Source: Dactylosporangium siamense
GTDB taxonomy: Bacteria; Actinomycetota; Actinomycetes; Mycobacteriales; Micromonosporaceae
DNA: 64,000 bases
NCBI RefSeq assembly: GCF_016862795.1
Contig: NZ_BONQ01000130.1
Location: 1 to 64,000, forward strand
Reading direction: 5' to 3'
Below are positions 1 through 7,038 of this stretch, piece after piece. The notes beneath the pieces are model-generated. The model was not told the DNA's origin and made no database searches. It saw nothing but the letters and a program-made list of their open reading frames with translations. Each line of letters opens with the position of its first letter. The first letter of the stretch is position 1. A program made the translations under genes and the position numbers.

Positions 1-84
1 GCGGCGAAAGCCAAGGCGAAGGGCACGCCGGAGGAAGAGCTCGGCGCGCTGCTCAACAGCGGCGACACCTGGACGATTCTCTGA
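1..84 (+). CDS. C-terminal 27 residues of an unidentified protein (5' truncated)
   Basis: An open frame enters from the window edge and ends at TGA 82-84. The visible tail is Ala/Lys-rich, followed by an acidic stretch and ends in DTWTIL. It is too short to assign a family. The next gene is on the opposite strand, so this is the 3' end of a plus-strand transcription unit. No convincing terminator follows within 100 bases. Confidence 0.5.
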   Translation, partial: AAKAKAKGTPEEELGALLNSGDTWTIL

Positions 85-517
85 ACGGTCCGGGCACGCA
101 ACCGGCGACGGATCCGATGCGTCAGAAGAGGTAGCACACCGATCACGTCGGTGAGCCCTCCCTGAGGTGGGGTGGCAGCGCGACGGGGTAACCCTCCGAA
201 ACCCTGTCACTCCATCTGGGCCACGCACGTTCAGCAGCGAAAACTACTGCAAGTAGTGGCTCCGTATACCGGTTGGAGATCAATTTCTCCGGGCACTGTA
301 GTGTCGATGAAGCGGCGCGGGACACCCCGACAGCACGTAACCGCCGTGTGCTTAGGACTCCAGACCGCCCGTCGAGGCGAGATGCGGTGCAGGGCGCGCG
401 GTGCAGGACGCGCGGTGCGCGGGTGCGGGTGCGGGGCGCGCGGGTGCGGGCGGTGCAGAGCTCGGGCGGTGCGCGGCGCGGGCGGTGCAGGGCGTGCGGA
501 GCAGGGCGGAGCGGCGG
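85..517. other. 433-base intergenic region between convergent genes
   Basis: No supported gene is seen. The left part holds a perfect inverted repeat ACTACT-gca-AGTAGT at 243-257. The right part, 366-517, is a G-rich degenerate repeat abutting the stop codon of the minus-strand cyclase gene. Frames crossing this region are low-complexity and lack a Shine-Dalgarno sequence. Confidence 0.5.
366..517. repeat. Degenerate GCGGTGCAGGGC tandem array at the 3' end of the cyclase gene
   Basis: About six copies of a roughly 15-base unit with core GCGGTGC (near 384, 400, 411, 451, 466 and 482) lie immediately downstream of the minus-strand stop at 518. Units differ by small insertions and substitutions. 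The array is one of about ten gene-end repeats in the window. Confidence 0.6.
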
Positions 518-3193
518 CTATTCGACGGCGGAGAAGCGGATCGAGCCGGCGACCAGGTCCGGGTGCTCGATCGTGAGCGCGAGCGCCACCGACTCCTCCA
601 GGCCCAGCGCACCGCCGGCGGCGTAGGCCTCGTCGAAGTCGGCGTCGCCCATCGAGGAGCGCAGCGCGGCCTGGTGGTCGGTCCAGTACGTGCCGAACCC
701 GCCGGGCGAGCACCGCAGCCGCACCCGTGCCGCCTGGGCCGCGCCGAACAGGCGGGCGGCGGTCCCGGTCTCGCCGGCCAGGGAGCAGCGCACCGCGATG
801 GCCATCAGGGTCTCGCAGACCCGCAGGTGGAACCCGAAGCTCATCCGGGACCGCAGCGCCACGATCAGGTGGTCGTGCGCCGCGACCAGGTCGCCGCGGG
901 ACAGCGCGACCAGCCCGAGCAGCATGTCGACGTGGCGCCGGCCGCGTTCCATCGGCCGTGAGTTCTCCAGGGTCCGGGCCGAGGCGAGGAGGTCGGCGGC
1001 CTCGTCCAGCGCGCCGCGGCGCCACAGCAGCTGCGCGAGGGCGTACACGGCGAAGAGGGTCTCGCCCGCCACGCCCTGCTCCTCGGCGAGGGCGATGACG
1101 TCCCGGCAGGTCCGCTCGGCCTCGTCGAAACGGCCCAGGTCCAGCAGCGGCGCGCCGCGGCCGGCGAGGACCCGGGCGATGAGGCCCGGGTCGCCGGCCC
1201 GCCTGGCGGCCGCCTCGGCGCGTTGCGAGAAGCGCAGCTCCTCGACCGTCTCCCCGTCGGCACCCGCGTGCAGGGAATGCAGGTGGTACGCGGCGGCGAG
1301 CTCCGCGTCGGGGACCGGCTCGCCGGTGGCGCTGATCCGCTCGTACAGGCGGAACAGCCACATGCGCCCCTCGCGGACGAGGCCGCGCTCGCGCCACCAC
1401 TGGTCCAGCGCGCCCGCGACGGCGAGGCCCTGCCGGGCGCTGCCGCGGGTGACGGTCCAGTGCAGGGCGGCCCGCAGCTCGTCGGCGAGGGGGTCGAGGG
1501 TGTAGAGGGACAGCGTGACGGGGCGGCCGTCGGTGTCGAGGTACGCGTCGTGCGCGGCCTGCAGGCACCAGGCGACGTGCCGTTCCCGGGCGGACTCCTC
1601 CTCGCCGGCCTCGACGAGCAGCCGGGCGGCGTAGGCGCGGATCGGGTCGAGCATGCGGTAGGTCGCGTTGGCCGTGCCGGCCTCGGCCTGCAGCAGCGAC
1701 TTGTCCACGAGGGTCGCCAGGGGGTCCAGGGGGTCGCCGTCGTGCAGCCACTCGATGGCGGGCAGGTCGACGGGGCTGGCGAAGACCGACAGCCAGCGCA
1801 GCAGCCGGGCGGCGCGTTCGTCGAGCGTCCGGTACGACCAGTCCACCGCCGCCTGCATCGTCCGGTGCCGGTCGGACGCCTCGACCGGGCCGCTGTGCCC
1901 GGCGTCGAGGATGCCCAGGACGTCGTCGATGCGGGTCGCGAGCTGCGCCGCGGACAGCAGCCGCAGCCGCGCCGCGGCGAGCTCCAGCGCGAGCGGGAGC
2001 CCTTCGAGGGCCTCGGCGACCCGGGTGAGCTGGGCGATGTCGCCGGGTTCGACGGGGCGCCCGCCGCGGGCCGCTGAGGCCCGGTCGACGAGGAGCGCGA
2101 CGGCGTCGCTGAACCCTCCGCCGCTGGCCCGCTCGACCGACAGCGGCGGGATCCGCCAGACGACCTCGCCGGCCAGGCCGAGGGGCTCGCGGCTGGTCGC
2201 CAGGACGGTGATCGCCGGGCCCGCGGACAGCAGCCGGGAGACGAGCCGCCGGGCGGCGGGCAGTTGCGCGTCGGAGGTGTCGAGCAGGATCAGCATCCGC
2301 CGGTCGCGGACGTGGTCGGCGAGGGTCTGGATGACGGGCCGGCCCGGTTCTGGTCGCAGCCCGACGGCGGCGGCCACGGCGACGTCGACGAGGTCGCTGG
2401 TGGCCACGGCGCTGAGGTCGGCGAACCAGACCCCGTCCCGGAACTGTTCGACCAGTTCGCCGGCGGCCTCGACGGCGAGGCGGGTCTTTCCCGCTCCGCC
2501 GGCGCCGACGACGGTGACGATGCGGTGCGTGCCGATGAGGTCACGGACGGCTGCGCGTTCGGTGGCGCGGCCGATGAACCTGGTCGTCTGCACCGGCAGG
2601 TTGTGGGCGGGCGCGTCGATGGTGCGCGGCCGGGGGAACTGGCGGTCGAGGCCGGGCGCGACCAGCTGGAAGATCCGCTCGCAGCCGTCGAAGCCGCGCA
2701 GCCGGTGCAGGCCGAGGTCGAGCAGGTACGCGTCACCGACGAGCTCGCCGACCCTGGCCGCGGTGGCGGCGGAGCAGAGCACCTGGCCGCCGTGCGCGGC
2801 GGCGGCGACGCGGGCCGCGCGGTGCACCTCGGGTGAGGTGTACTCCCCGCCGTACGGCTCGGCGAATCCGGTGTGCAGGCCCATCCGGACCTTCGGCCGG
2901 GCGTCGGTGCCGTCGGCGGTGGTCGGCCAGTCGTGTGCGGCGAGTTGCCGCTGCGCCTCGATGCAGGCGGCGAGCGCGGCGGTGGCGTCGGCGAACGCGA
3001 CGAAGAGAGAATCACCCTCGGTGAAGAGTTCAACACCGTCCGCTTTGGACAGTGCGCGGCGGATCACCTGCCGGTGCTCCTGGAGCACCGGCCGATACCC
3101 CGTGCCGAGCATCTGGGCCAGTCGAGTCGAGCCCTCGATGTCGGTGAACAGGAATGTCACCAGCCCGCTGGGCAGATGCGTCCGCGCCGACAC
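518..3193 (-). CDS. Class III adenylate/guanylate cyclase domain fused to NB-ARC-like ATPase and TPR region
   Basis: The 891-residue protein begins with a class III nucleotide cyclase domain (about residues 10-180), with the metal-binding Asp in FTDIEGST and the second in EGDSLFVAF. A STAND-type ATPase follows (about 195-440) with Walker A GAGGAGKT, a hydrophobic Walker B ending LLLD-like, and the TSREPLGL sensor motif. The rest is helical TPR-like sequence, about 500-870. Unlike many actinobacterial relatives there is no C-terminal LuxR helix-turn-helix, so it is probably a signalling ATPase that makes or senses a cyclic nucleotide, not a direct DNA-binding regulator. The GTG start at 3193 has a well-placed GGAGG. 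Which nucleotide is cyclised cannot be decided from sequence alone. Confidence 0.85.
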   Translation of the reverse strand: MSARTHLPSGLVTFLFTDIEGSTRLAQMLGTGYRPVLQEHRQVIRRALSKADGVELFTEGDSLFVAFADATAALAACIEAQRQLAAHDWPTTADGTDARPKVRMGLHTGFAEPYGGEYTSPEVHRAARVAAAAHGGQVLCSAATAARVGELVGDAYLLDLGLHRLRGFDGCERIFQLVAPGLDRQFPRPRTIDAPAHNLPVQTTRFIGRATERAAVRDLIGTHRIVTVVGAGGAGKTRLAVEAAGELVEQFRDGVWFADLSAVATSDLVDVAVAAAVGLRPEPGRPVIQTLADHVRDRRMLILLDTSDAQLPAARRLVSRLLSAGPAITVLATSREPLGLAGEVVWRIPPLSVERASGGGFSDAVALLVDRASAARGGRPVEPGDIAQLTRVAEALEGLPLALELAAARLRLLSAAQLATRIDDVLGILDAGHSGPVEASDRHRTMQAAVDWSYRTLDERAARLLRWLSVFASPVDLPAIEWLHDGDPLDPLATLVDKSLLQAEAGTANATYRMLDPIRAYAARLLVEAGEEESARERHVAWCLQAAHDAYLDTDGRPVTLSLYTLDPLADELRAALHWTVTRGSARQGLAVAGALDQWWRERGLVREGRMWLFRLYERISATGEPVPDAELAAAYHLHSLHAGADGETVEELRFSQRAEAAARRAGDPGLIARVLAGRGAPLLDLGRFDEAERTCRDVIALAEEQGVAGETLFAVYALAQLLWRRGALDEAADLLASARTLENSRPMERGRRHVDMLLGLVALSRGDLVAAHDHLIVALRSRMSFGFHLRVCETLMAIAVRCSLAGETGTAARLFGAAQAARVRLRCSPGGFGTYWTDHQAALRSSMGDADFDEAYAAGGALGLEESVALALTIEHPDLVAGSIRFSAVE

Positions 3194-3218
3194 GTGAAAC
3201 CTCCGCCTCCCTTTTCAG

Positions 3219-3252
3219 GCGTGACCCATGTTTCCCCACCCAAGGGTCACGC
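3219..3252. promoter_or_regulatory. 9-base inverted repeat upstream of the cyclase gene
   Basis: GCGTGACCC (3219-3227) and GGGTCACGC (3244-3252) are perfect complements separated by 16 bases. They begin 26 bases upstream of the cyclase GTG, inside its probable leader or promoter. The site is an operator candidate or a leader hairpin; the cognate protein is unknown. Confidence 0.4.
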
Positions 3253-3381
3253 GCATCGTAGAAACGGTCCCCACCAGCAACCCTCAAGGTCGATGAGACG
3301 CTGGTACATGCAGGTCAGCAAGCATACGGGGATGAAGCTCGAGTGGGTTTCGCGTGACGTAACGACAACGTGACCCAGGGA

Positions 3382-3404
3382 GTTGTGGCACGCGAGGCCA
3401 CAAC
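3382..3404 (-). terminator. Perfect 8-base stem hairpin downstream of the fmdB-like gene
   Basis: GTTGTGGC (3382-3389), seven-base loop, GCCACAAC (3397-3404). It lies about 50 bases after the minus-strand stop of the FmdB-family gene and upstream of the cyclase promoter. It has no U-tract, so termination is likely but not certain; it could also be an operator of the cyclase gene. Confidence 0.4.
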
Positions 3405-3451
3405 ATCAAAGCCGTCCGGCGACTATTACGAAACCGGCGCGTAACAATGCA

Positions 3452-3664
3452 TCAACAACCGCAGGATCCGCCGCAACAGCCGCCACCGGAAGGACGCGGT
3501 GCGGCGCCGCCCTGGTTGCCGCCGCCCACGGCGACGGTCGACAGCAGTTTCACCGTGTCGTCGTGGCCCGCGGGACACGCGGCGTTCGCGTTGGCTTCAC
3601 TCATCGGCCGCTGGACTTCGAACGTGTCGCCGCAGGCCCGGCACCGGTACTCGTAACGAGGCAT
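3452..3664 (-). CDS. FmdB-family zinc ribbon protein
   Basis: The 70-residue protein begins MPRYEYRCRACG and has a CxxC knuckle (C8, C11) followed about 20 residues later by CPAGH, the pattern of the FmdB/CxxC zinc-ribbon family once called putative regulatory proteins. The tail is Gly- and Cys-rich (GGGCCGGSCGC), common in this family and possibly a second metal site. ATG at 3664 matches the family N-terminus; a GTG two codons upstream (3670) is possible. The gene is divergent from the lytic transglycosylase gene, whose start is only 20-56 bases away. The molecular role of the family is unknown. Confidence 0.8.
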   Translation of the reverse strand: MPRYEYRCRACGDTFEVQRPMSEANANAACPAGHDDTVKLLSTVAVGGGNQGGAAPRPSGGGCCGGSCGC

Positions 3665-3719
3665 CCCCACAGGTTAGGCGACGGTGACACCCGCACGGGA
3701 ATTGCGGAATACTCGACGG

Positions 3720-4928
3720 GTGGCACAGAAGCGCGGTCCCGATCCCGACGAGCAGCGACCCACCACAGTGGACACACTCTCGGTGACCGCGATCCGTCCC
3801 CCAGCGCCCGACGGATCCCTCGCGGCGCCCCCCGCACAGCCCCCAGCAGCGGCGGAGCCGCCGGCGCAGGGCAGGAGAGCGGCGAAGCAGGACACGGCCG
3901 ATGAGAGCGGCTGGACGGCGCCGTCGGGCATGCCCGCGCAGCGCCACGTGCCGAAGCACGCGGCAAAGGAGCCCGGCGCGCCAGCACAAGGCGGGCCAGG
4001 ACAAAGCGTGTCAGGACAAAGCGGGCCAGGACAGGGCGCACCAGGACAAAGCGGGACTGTTCCACCGGTGGGCGTCGACATCCTGCAGAGCCGGCCACCG
4101 CGGTTCGAGGGCCTGTGGCTGTGGCTGCGCCGCCCCGCGGGTCGCGCCGTCGTCGCCGGCATCGTCATCACGCTGGTGCTCGGCGTGGCGTTCGCGGCCG
4201 GCAGGTACCTGGTCCCGGCGGTCTCCAAGCCGCGGGCCGGCACGTCGGCCCCGCCGCCGCCGACGGCGACCCCCGGCGCGGTCGAGACCGGCGAGGCACC
4301 CGTGCCGCAGCCACCGACCGCCACGTTCACCCCGCCGGCGGGCACCCGGGAGCGTCCGTCGGACGTCCTGGCCGCGTGGGCCGGCCCGCGCGCGGTGAAG
4401 CTGAGCATCCCGGCGGTGGCCATGCAGGCGTATGGCTACGCGGAGCTGATCACCTCCCGCACCACGCCAGGGTGCAAACTGACCTGGACCACCCTCGCCG
4501 GCATCGCGAAGGTCGAGTCCGACCACGGCCGGACCAACGGCTCGCTGGTGCAGGAGGACGGCAAGTCGGTGCCGCCGATCGTCGGGCCGCCGCTGGACGG
4601 GCAGAGCAACCGCCAGGCGATCAAGGACACCGACGGCGGCGCGATCGACACCGACAAGACGTGGGACCGCGCGGTCGGTCCGATGCAGTTCCTGCCGAGC
4701 ACCTGGAAGCAGTTCGGCGTCGACGCCGACGCCGACGGGGTGACCGACGTCAACGACATCGACGACGCGTCCCTGACCGCCGCCGCCTACCTGTGCTCAG
4801 GGGGCCGCGACCTGTCCACGGTGGAGGGTTGGAACGCCGCGATCCGCGCGTACAACATCCCCGACGAGTACCGCACGGCGGTGTTCAGCGCCACGAACGA
4901 CTACGGCCGACGGGACCGGATCGGGTAA
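3720..4928 (+). CDS. Membrane-anchored lytic transglycosylase (SLT/MltB-like)
   Basis: A 402-residue protein with a disordered, Pro/Ala-rich N-terminus containing a short Gly-Gln repeat (PGQS/SGQSG/PGQG), one transmembrane helix near 143-166, a Pro/Thr-rich spacer, and a C-terminal lysozyme-like domain from about 235. The probable catalytic Glu is E266 in IAKVESDHG, and GPMQFLPSTW near 320 is the signature of lytic murein transglycosylases, which cleave peptidoglycan to 1,6-anhydro-muramyl products. The domain should face the outside. The start is uncertain: GTG 3720 leaves room for a promoter between this gene and the divergent fmdB-like gene, whereas GTG 3684 would leave only 20 bases. Confidence 0.8.
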   Translation: MAQKRGPDPDEQRPTTVDTLSVTAIRPPAPDGSLAAPPAQPPAAAEPPAQGRRAAKQDTADESGWTAPSGMPAQRHVPKHAAKEPGAPAQGGPGQSVSGQSGPGQGAPGQSGTVPPVGVDILQSRPPRFEGLWLWLRRPAGRAVVAGIVITLVLGVAFAAGRYLVPAVSKPRAGTSAPPPPTATPGAVETGEAPVPQPPTATFTPPAGTRERPSDVLAAWAGPRAVKLSIPAVAMQAYGYAELITSRTTPGCKLTWTTLAGIAKVESDHGRTNGSLVQEDGKSVPPIVGPPLDGQSNRQAIKDTDGGAIDTDKTWDRAVGPMQFLPSTWKQFGVDADADGVTDVNDIDDASLTAAAYLCSGGRDLSTVEGWNAAIRAYNIPDEYRTAVFSATNDYGRRDRIG

Positions 4929-4980
4929 AGACGGGCCCGGATCGAGGGGAAGACGGGCCCGGACCGGGTAGATGAAGGCC
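4917..4980. repeat. Three 21-22 base tandem units across the transglycosylase stop codon
   Basis: Units at 4917-4937, 4938-4959 and 4960-4980 each begin CGGAYCG and end with AAGACGGGCC or AAGGCC. The TAA stop (4926-4928) lies in the first unit. The array follows the 3' end and precedes the next gene by about 60 bases. Confidence 0.6.
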
Positions 4981-5038
4981 ACGCTCTGCGCCGCGGTACT
5001 TCCGCTGAGCCACAAAGGTAGGCAAGCTTGACTCCGTG

Positions 5039-6040
5039 ATGGTGCGCGAGTGGGACCCAGGGACCGCGTCCGCGGCCGAGATCGAGGCGGTGCTGCGGGC
5101 GCTGAACGAGATCGTGGCGTTCGACGTGCCGGAGGATCCGCCGTGGCGCGACATCAAGTTCCGGGAATACCTCGCGGTGACGATGCCCGGTGAGCGGCGC
5201 ACGTCGTGGCTGGCCGTCGACGAGTCCGGTGCGGTGCTCGGCCACGCGAGCCTGCTCGCGCTGGAGGAGATCGGCGTGCTGGAGCTGTCGGTGCGCCCGT
5301 CCGCGCGCCGCGGTCACGTCGGCACGGCGTTGCTCGCGGCGGTGGCCCGCCGGGCCGCCGAGGAGGGGTTCGAGTCGGTCGGGGTCGAGGTGATCGGCGG
5401 CACCCCGAGCGGCAAGTTCTTCGAGTCGTTCGGTTTCGAGTGCGCGTTCATCGAGCAGCGCAACCTGCTCGACCTGGGCGGCGTCGACTGGCTGCGGCTG
5501 GGCGAGATGGCCGCCGGCATCGGCGCCGGCTACCGGGTCGAGTATCACCCGGGCGGCCCGCCGGAGCAGCACTACGCGGCGTACGCGGCGGCGAAGGAGG
5601 CGGCCAGGGCGTCGGTCGTGGAGGACCTGGCGCTGCGGCCGAGCTCCTACGACGCGGAGCGGCTCCGGGCCAGCCTGGCGACGCTGCACGCGCGTGGCCT
5701 GCAGCCGTACATCGTCCTGGCGGTGCACGAGTCGTCCGACACGATCGCGGGGCTCACCGAGGTCGTGGTGCCCGCGCAGCGGCCGACCCGCGCCGACCAG
5801 TACGACACGATCGAGGTCCCCGCCCACCGCGGCTACGGGATCAGCCGGGCGATCAAGGCCAGGATGCTGTTCGAGCTGCGCGCGGCGGAGCCGCACCTGC
5901 TGGACGTGCAGACGTGGAACGCGACGGAGAACGAGCCGCTGTTGAAGGTCAACGCGGAGCTGGGCTTCAAGCCGGACCGCGAGTGGCGCGAGTACGACGC
6001 GGACGTCATCGACCTGCTGAGACGGCTGAGGAACGTCTGA
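5039..6040 (+). CDS. GNAT-family N-acetyltransferase with two GNAT domains
   Basis: The 333-residue protein has two acetyltransferase-like halves. The N-terminal half (about 1-165) has the acyl-CoA loop region VRPSARRGHVGTALLAA; the C-terminal half (about 175-330) has VPAHRGYGISRAIKARML followed by TWNATENEPLLKVNAELGF, typical of actinobacterial tandem-GNAT proteins. Such proteins transfer an acyl group from acyl-CoA to an amine, but the substrate is not predictable. GTG-ATG-GTG occurs at the start; ATG 5039 is chosen, with GTG 5036 equally possible. It stands alone between a plus-strand transglycosylase gene and a convergent DUF3152 gene. Confidence 0.8.
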   Translation: MVREWDPGTASAAEIEAVLRALNEIVAFDVPEDPPWRDIKFREYLAVTMPGERRTSWLAVDESGAVLGHASLLALEEIGVLELSVRPSARRGHVGTALLAAVARRAAEEGFESVGVEVIGGTPSGKFFESFGFECAFIEQRNLLDLGGVDWLRLGEMAAGIGAGYRVEYHPGGPPEQHYAAYAAAKEAARASVVEDLALRPSSYDAERLRASLATLHARGLQPYIVLAVHESSDTIAGLTEVVVPAQRPTRADQYDTIEVPAHRGYGISRAIKARMLFELRAAEPHLLDVQTWNATENEPLLKVNAELGFKPDREWREYDADVIDLLRRLRNV

Positions 6041-6053
6041 GTAAACGGCTCAG
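6016..6053. repeat. Short CTGAG(n)ACG stutter at the convergent 3' ends
   Basis: CTGAGACG, CTGAGGAACG and CTGAGTAAACG follow one another, then CTCAGC. The GNAT stop (TGA 6038-6040) and the DUF3152 stop (complement of 6050-6052) both fall in this stretch. The units are short, so chance similarity is possible. Confidence 0.35.
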
Positions 6054-6967
6054 CTAGGTGCCCAGGGACCTTGGACGAAGGTCCCTTCGGTGGTGAACGG
6101 GAACGAGTTGTAGGCGCAGCCGTTCAGCGCGATCGTCTGGGTCTGCATGATCGGCGCGGGGCCGGAACCCGGGCACTTCATGTGGTCGAAGCCCAGGAAG
6201 TGGCCCATCTCGTGGTTGATCGTGTTGGCGTGGAAGTCCACGCCCGGCGCCCCGTCGATGCCCTTGAGCCAGCGGCGCAGGTTGAGCAGGATGGTCTGGC
6301 CGTAACGGCAGGAGTAAATACCCTGGGTGTTGACGCCGACGGCCTTGCACAGCTTGTCGACGGTGCCGGGGGTGGCCAGCCGCAGCCGCACGCTGAAGTC
6401 CTCGCCGCTGACCCGCTGGAAGGACCAGCTGGCGTCGGCGAGCTTGTTGGACGGATACGTCACCGGATGCTCGGCCGACATCGTCCAGCCGAGCTGGGCG
6501 CCGATGGCGCGCTCGACCTCGGCGGCGGTCTTGTCGGTGGTCCAGACCGGGTTGGCACCCCACTGGATGCCGTTCTCGACCTCGACGCGGTACTTGACCA
6601 GGGTCGTGCCCGTGCCGACGATCCCGGTCCCGCCGGCCGCGACGGTGAACGTGCCCGCGGCCGTGGCCGGCACGCCGTCGCTGCCCGGTGCCGCGGGCTT
6701 CGCCCCGCCGGTGTCGCCGCCGGCCGTGACCTGCTTCTTCAGCGTCGTCGACGGCTTCGGCGCGGGCTTCTTGCTCGCCTTGGGCGACGCAGAGGCGGAG
6801 GCGGAAGGCGGAGGGGGCGCAGCGGCCGACGAAGGCTCGGGCGACACCACCGCGGCGACACTCGGTACCGCTGCCGCCGCATCAGACTTGTCGGACTTTT
6901 CGCCACATGCGGTCAATCCGAAGGTGACCACCAGCGCCAACGTCAACCCCACGCGTGTCCCCAGCAC
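6050..6967 (-). CDS. DUF3152 zincin-like lipoprotein
   Basis: The 305-residue protein has a lipoprotein signal peptide ending LTAC near residue 21, a Ser/Ala/Pro-rich linker to about 125, and a C-terminal DUF3152 domain. That domain contains HEMGHFLGFDH, a full HExxHxxGxxH zinc motif, and cysteines likely to form disulfides. It is therefore probably an extracytoplasmic membrane-tethered metallopeptidase-like protein; the substrate is unknown. The GTG start at 6967 has no Shine-Dalgarno sequence but is preceded by TAGGCT six bases upstream (complement of 6974-6979), consistent with a leaderless transcript. Confidence 0.8.
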   Translation of the reverse strand: MLGTRVGLTLALVVTFGLTACGEKSDKSDAAAAVPSVAAVVSPEPSSAAAPPPPSASASASPKASKKPAPKPSTTLKKQVTAGGDTGGAKPAAPGSDGVPATAAGTFTVAAGGTGIVGTGTTLVKYRVEVENGIQWGANPVWTTDKTAAEVERAIGAQLGWTMSAEHPVTYPSNKLADASWSFQRVSGEDFSVRLRLATPGTVDKLCKAVGVNTQGIYSCRYGQTILLNLRRWLKGIDGAPGVDFHANTINHEMGHFLGFDHMKCPGSGPAPIMQTQTIALNGCAYNSFPFTTEGTFVQGPWAPS

Positions 6968-6998
6968 CCGGGCAGCCTAGCCAATCCCGGCACGCGGA

Positions 6999-7025
6999 GG
7001 GGCCCCGGGCAATGCCCGGGGCCCC
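6999..7025 (-). terminator. 12-bp perfect GC hairpin after the ThuA gene
   Basis: GGGGCCCCGGGC (6999-7010), loop AAT, and the perfect complement (7014-7025) lie 14 bases beyond the minus-strand stop at 7039. On the plus strand it is followed by CTTTG. It should end the two-gene secreted-protein operon and insulate the downstream DUF3152 gene. Confidence 0.7.
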
Positions 7026-7038
7026 CTTTGTCGCAAAC

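Noticed and set aside
231-1751. A 506-codon minus-strand frame overlapping the cyclase gene
   Set aside because: It is an Arg/Pro/Ala-rich frame on the same strand as the cyclase-ATPase but out of phase, and its end is in the G-rich repeat. No recognisable motif.
3382-3404. Possible Rex operator (GTTGTGGC...GCCACAAC)
   Set aside because: The TTGTG to CACAA span is 21 bases, not the 18 of the Rex site at 27662-27679, and it is next to unrelated genes. Treated as a hairpin.
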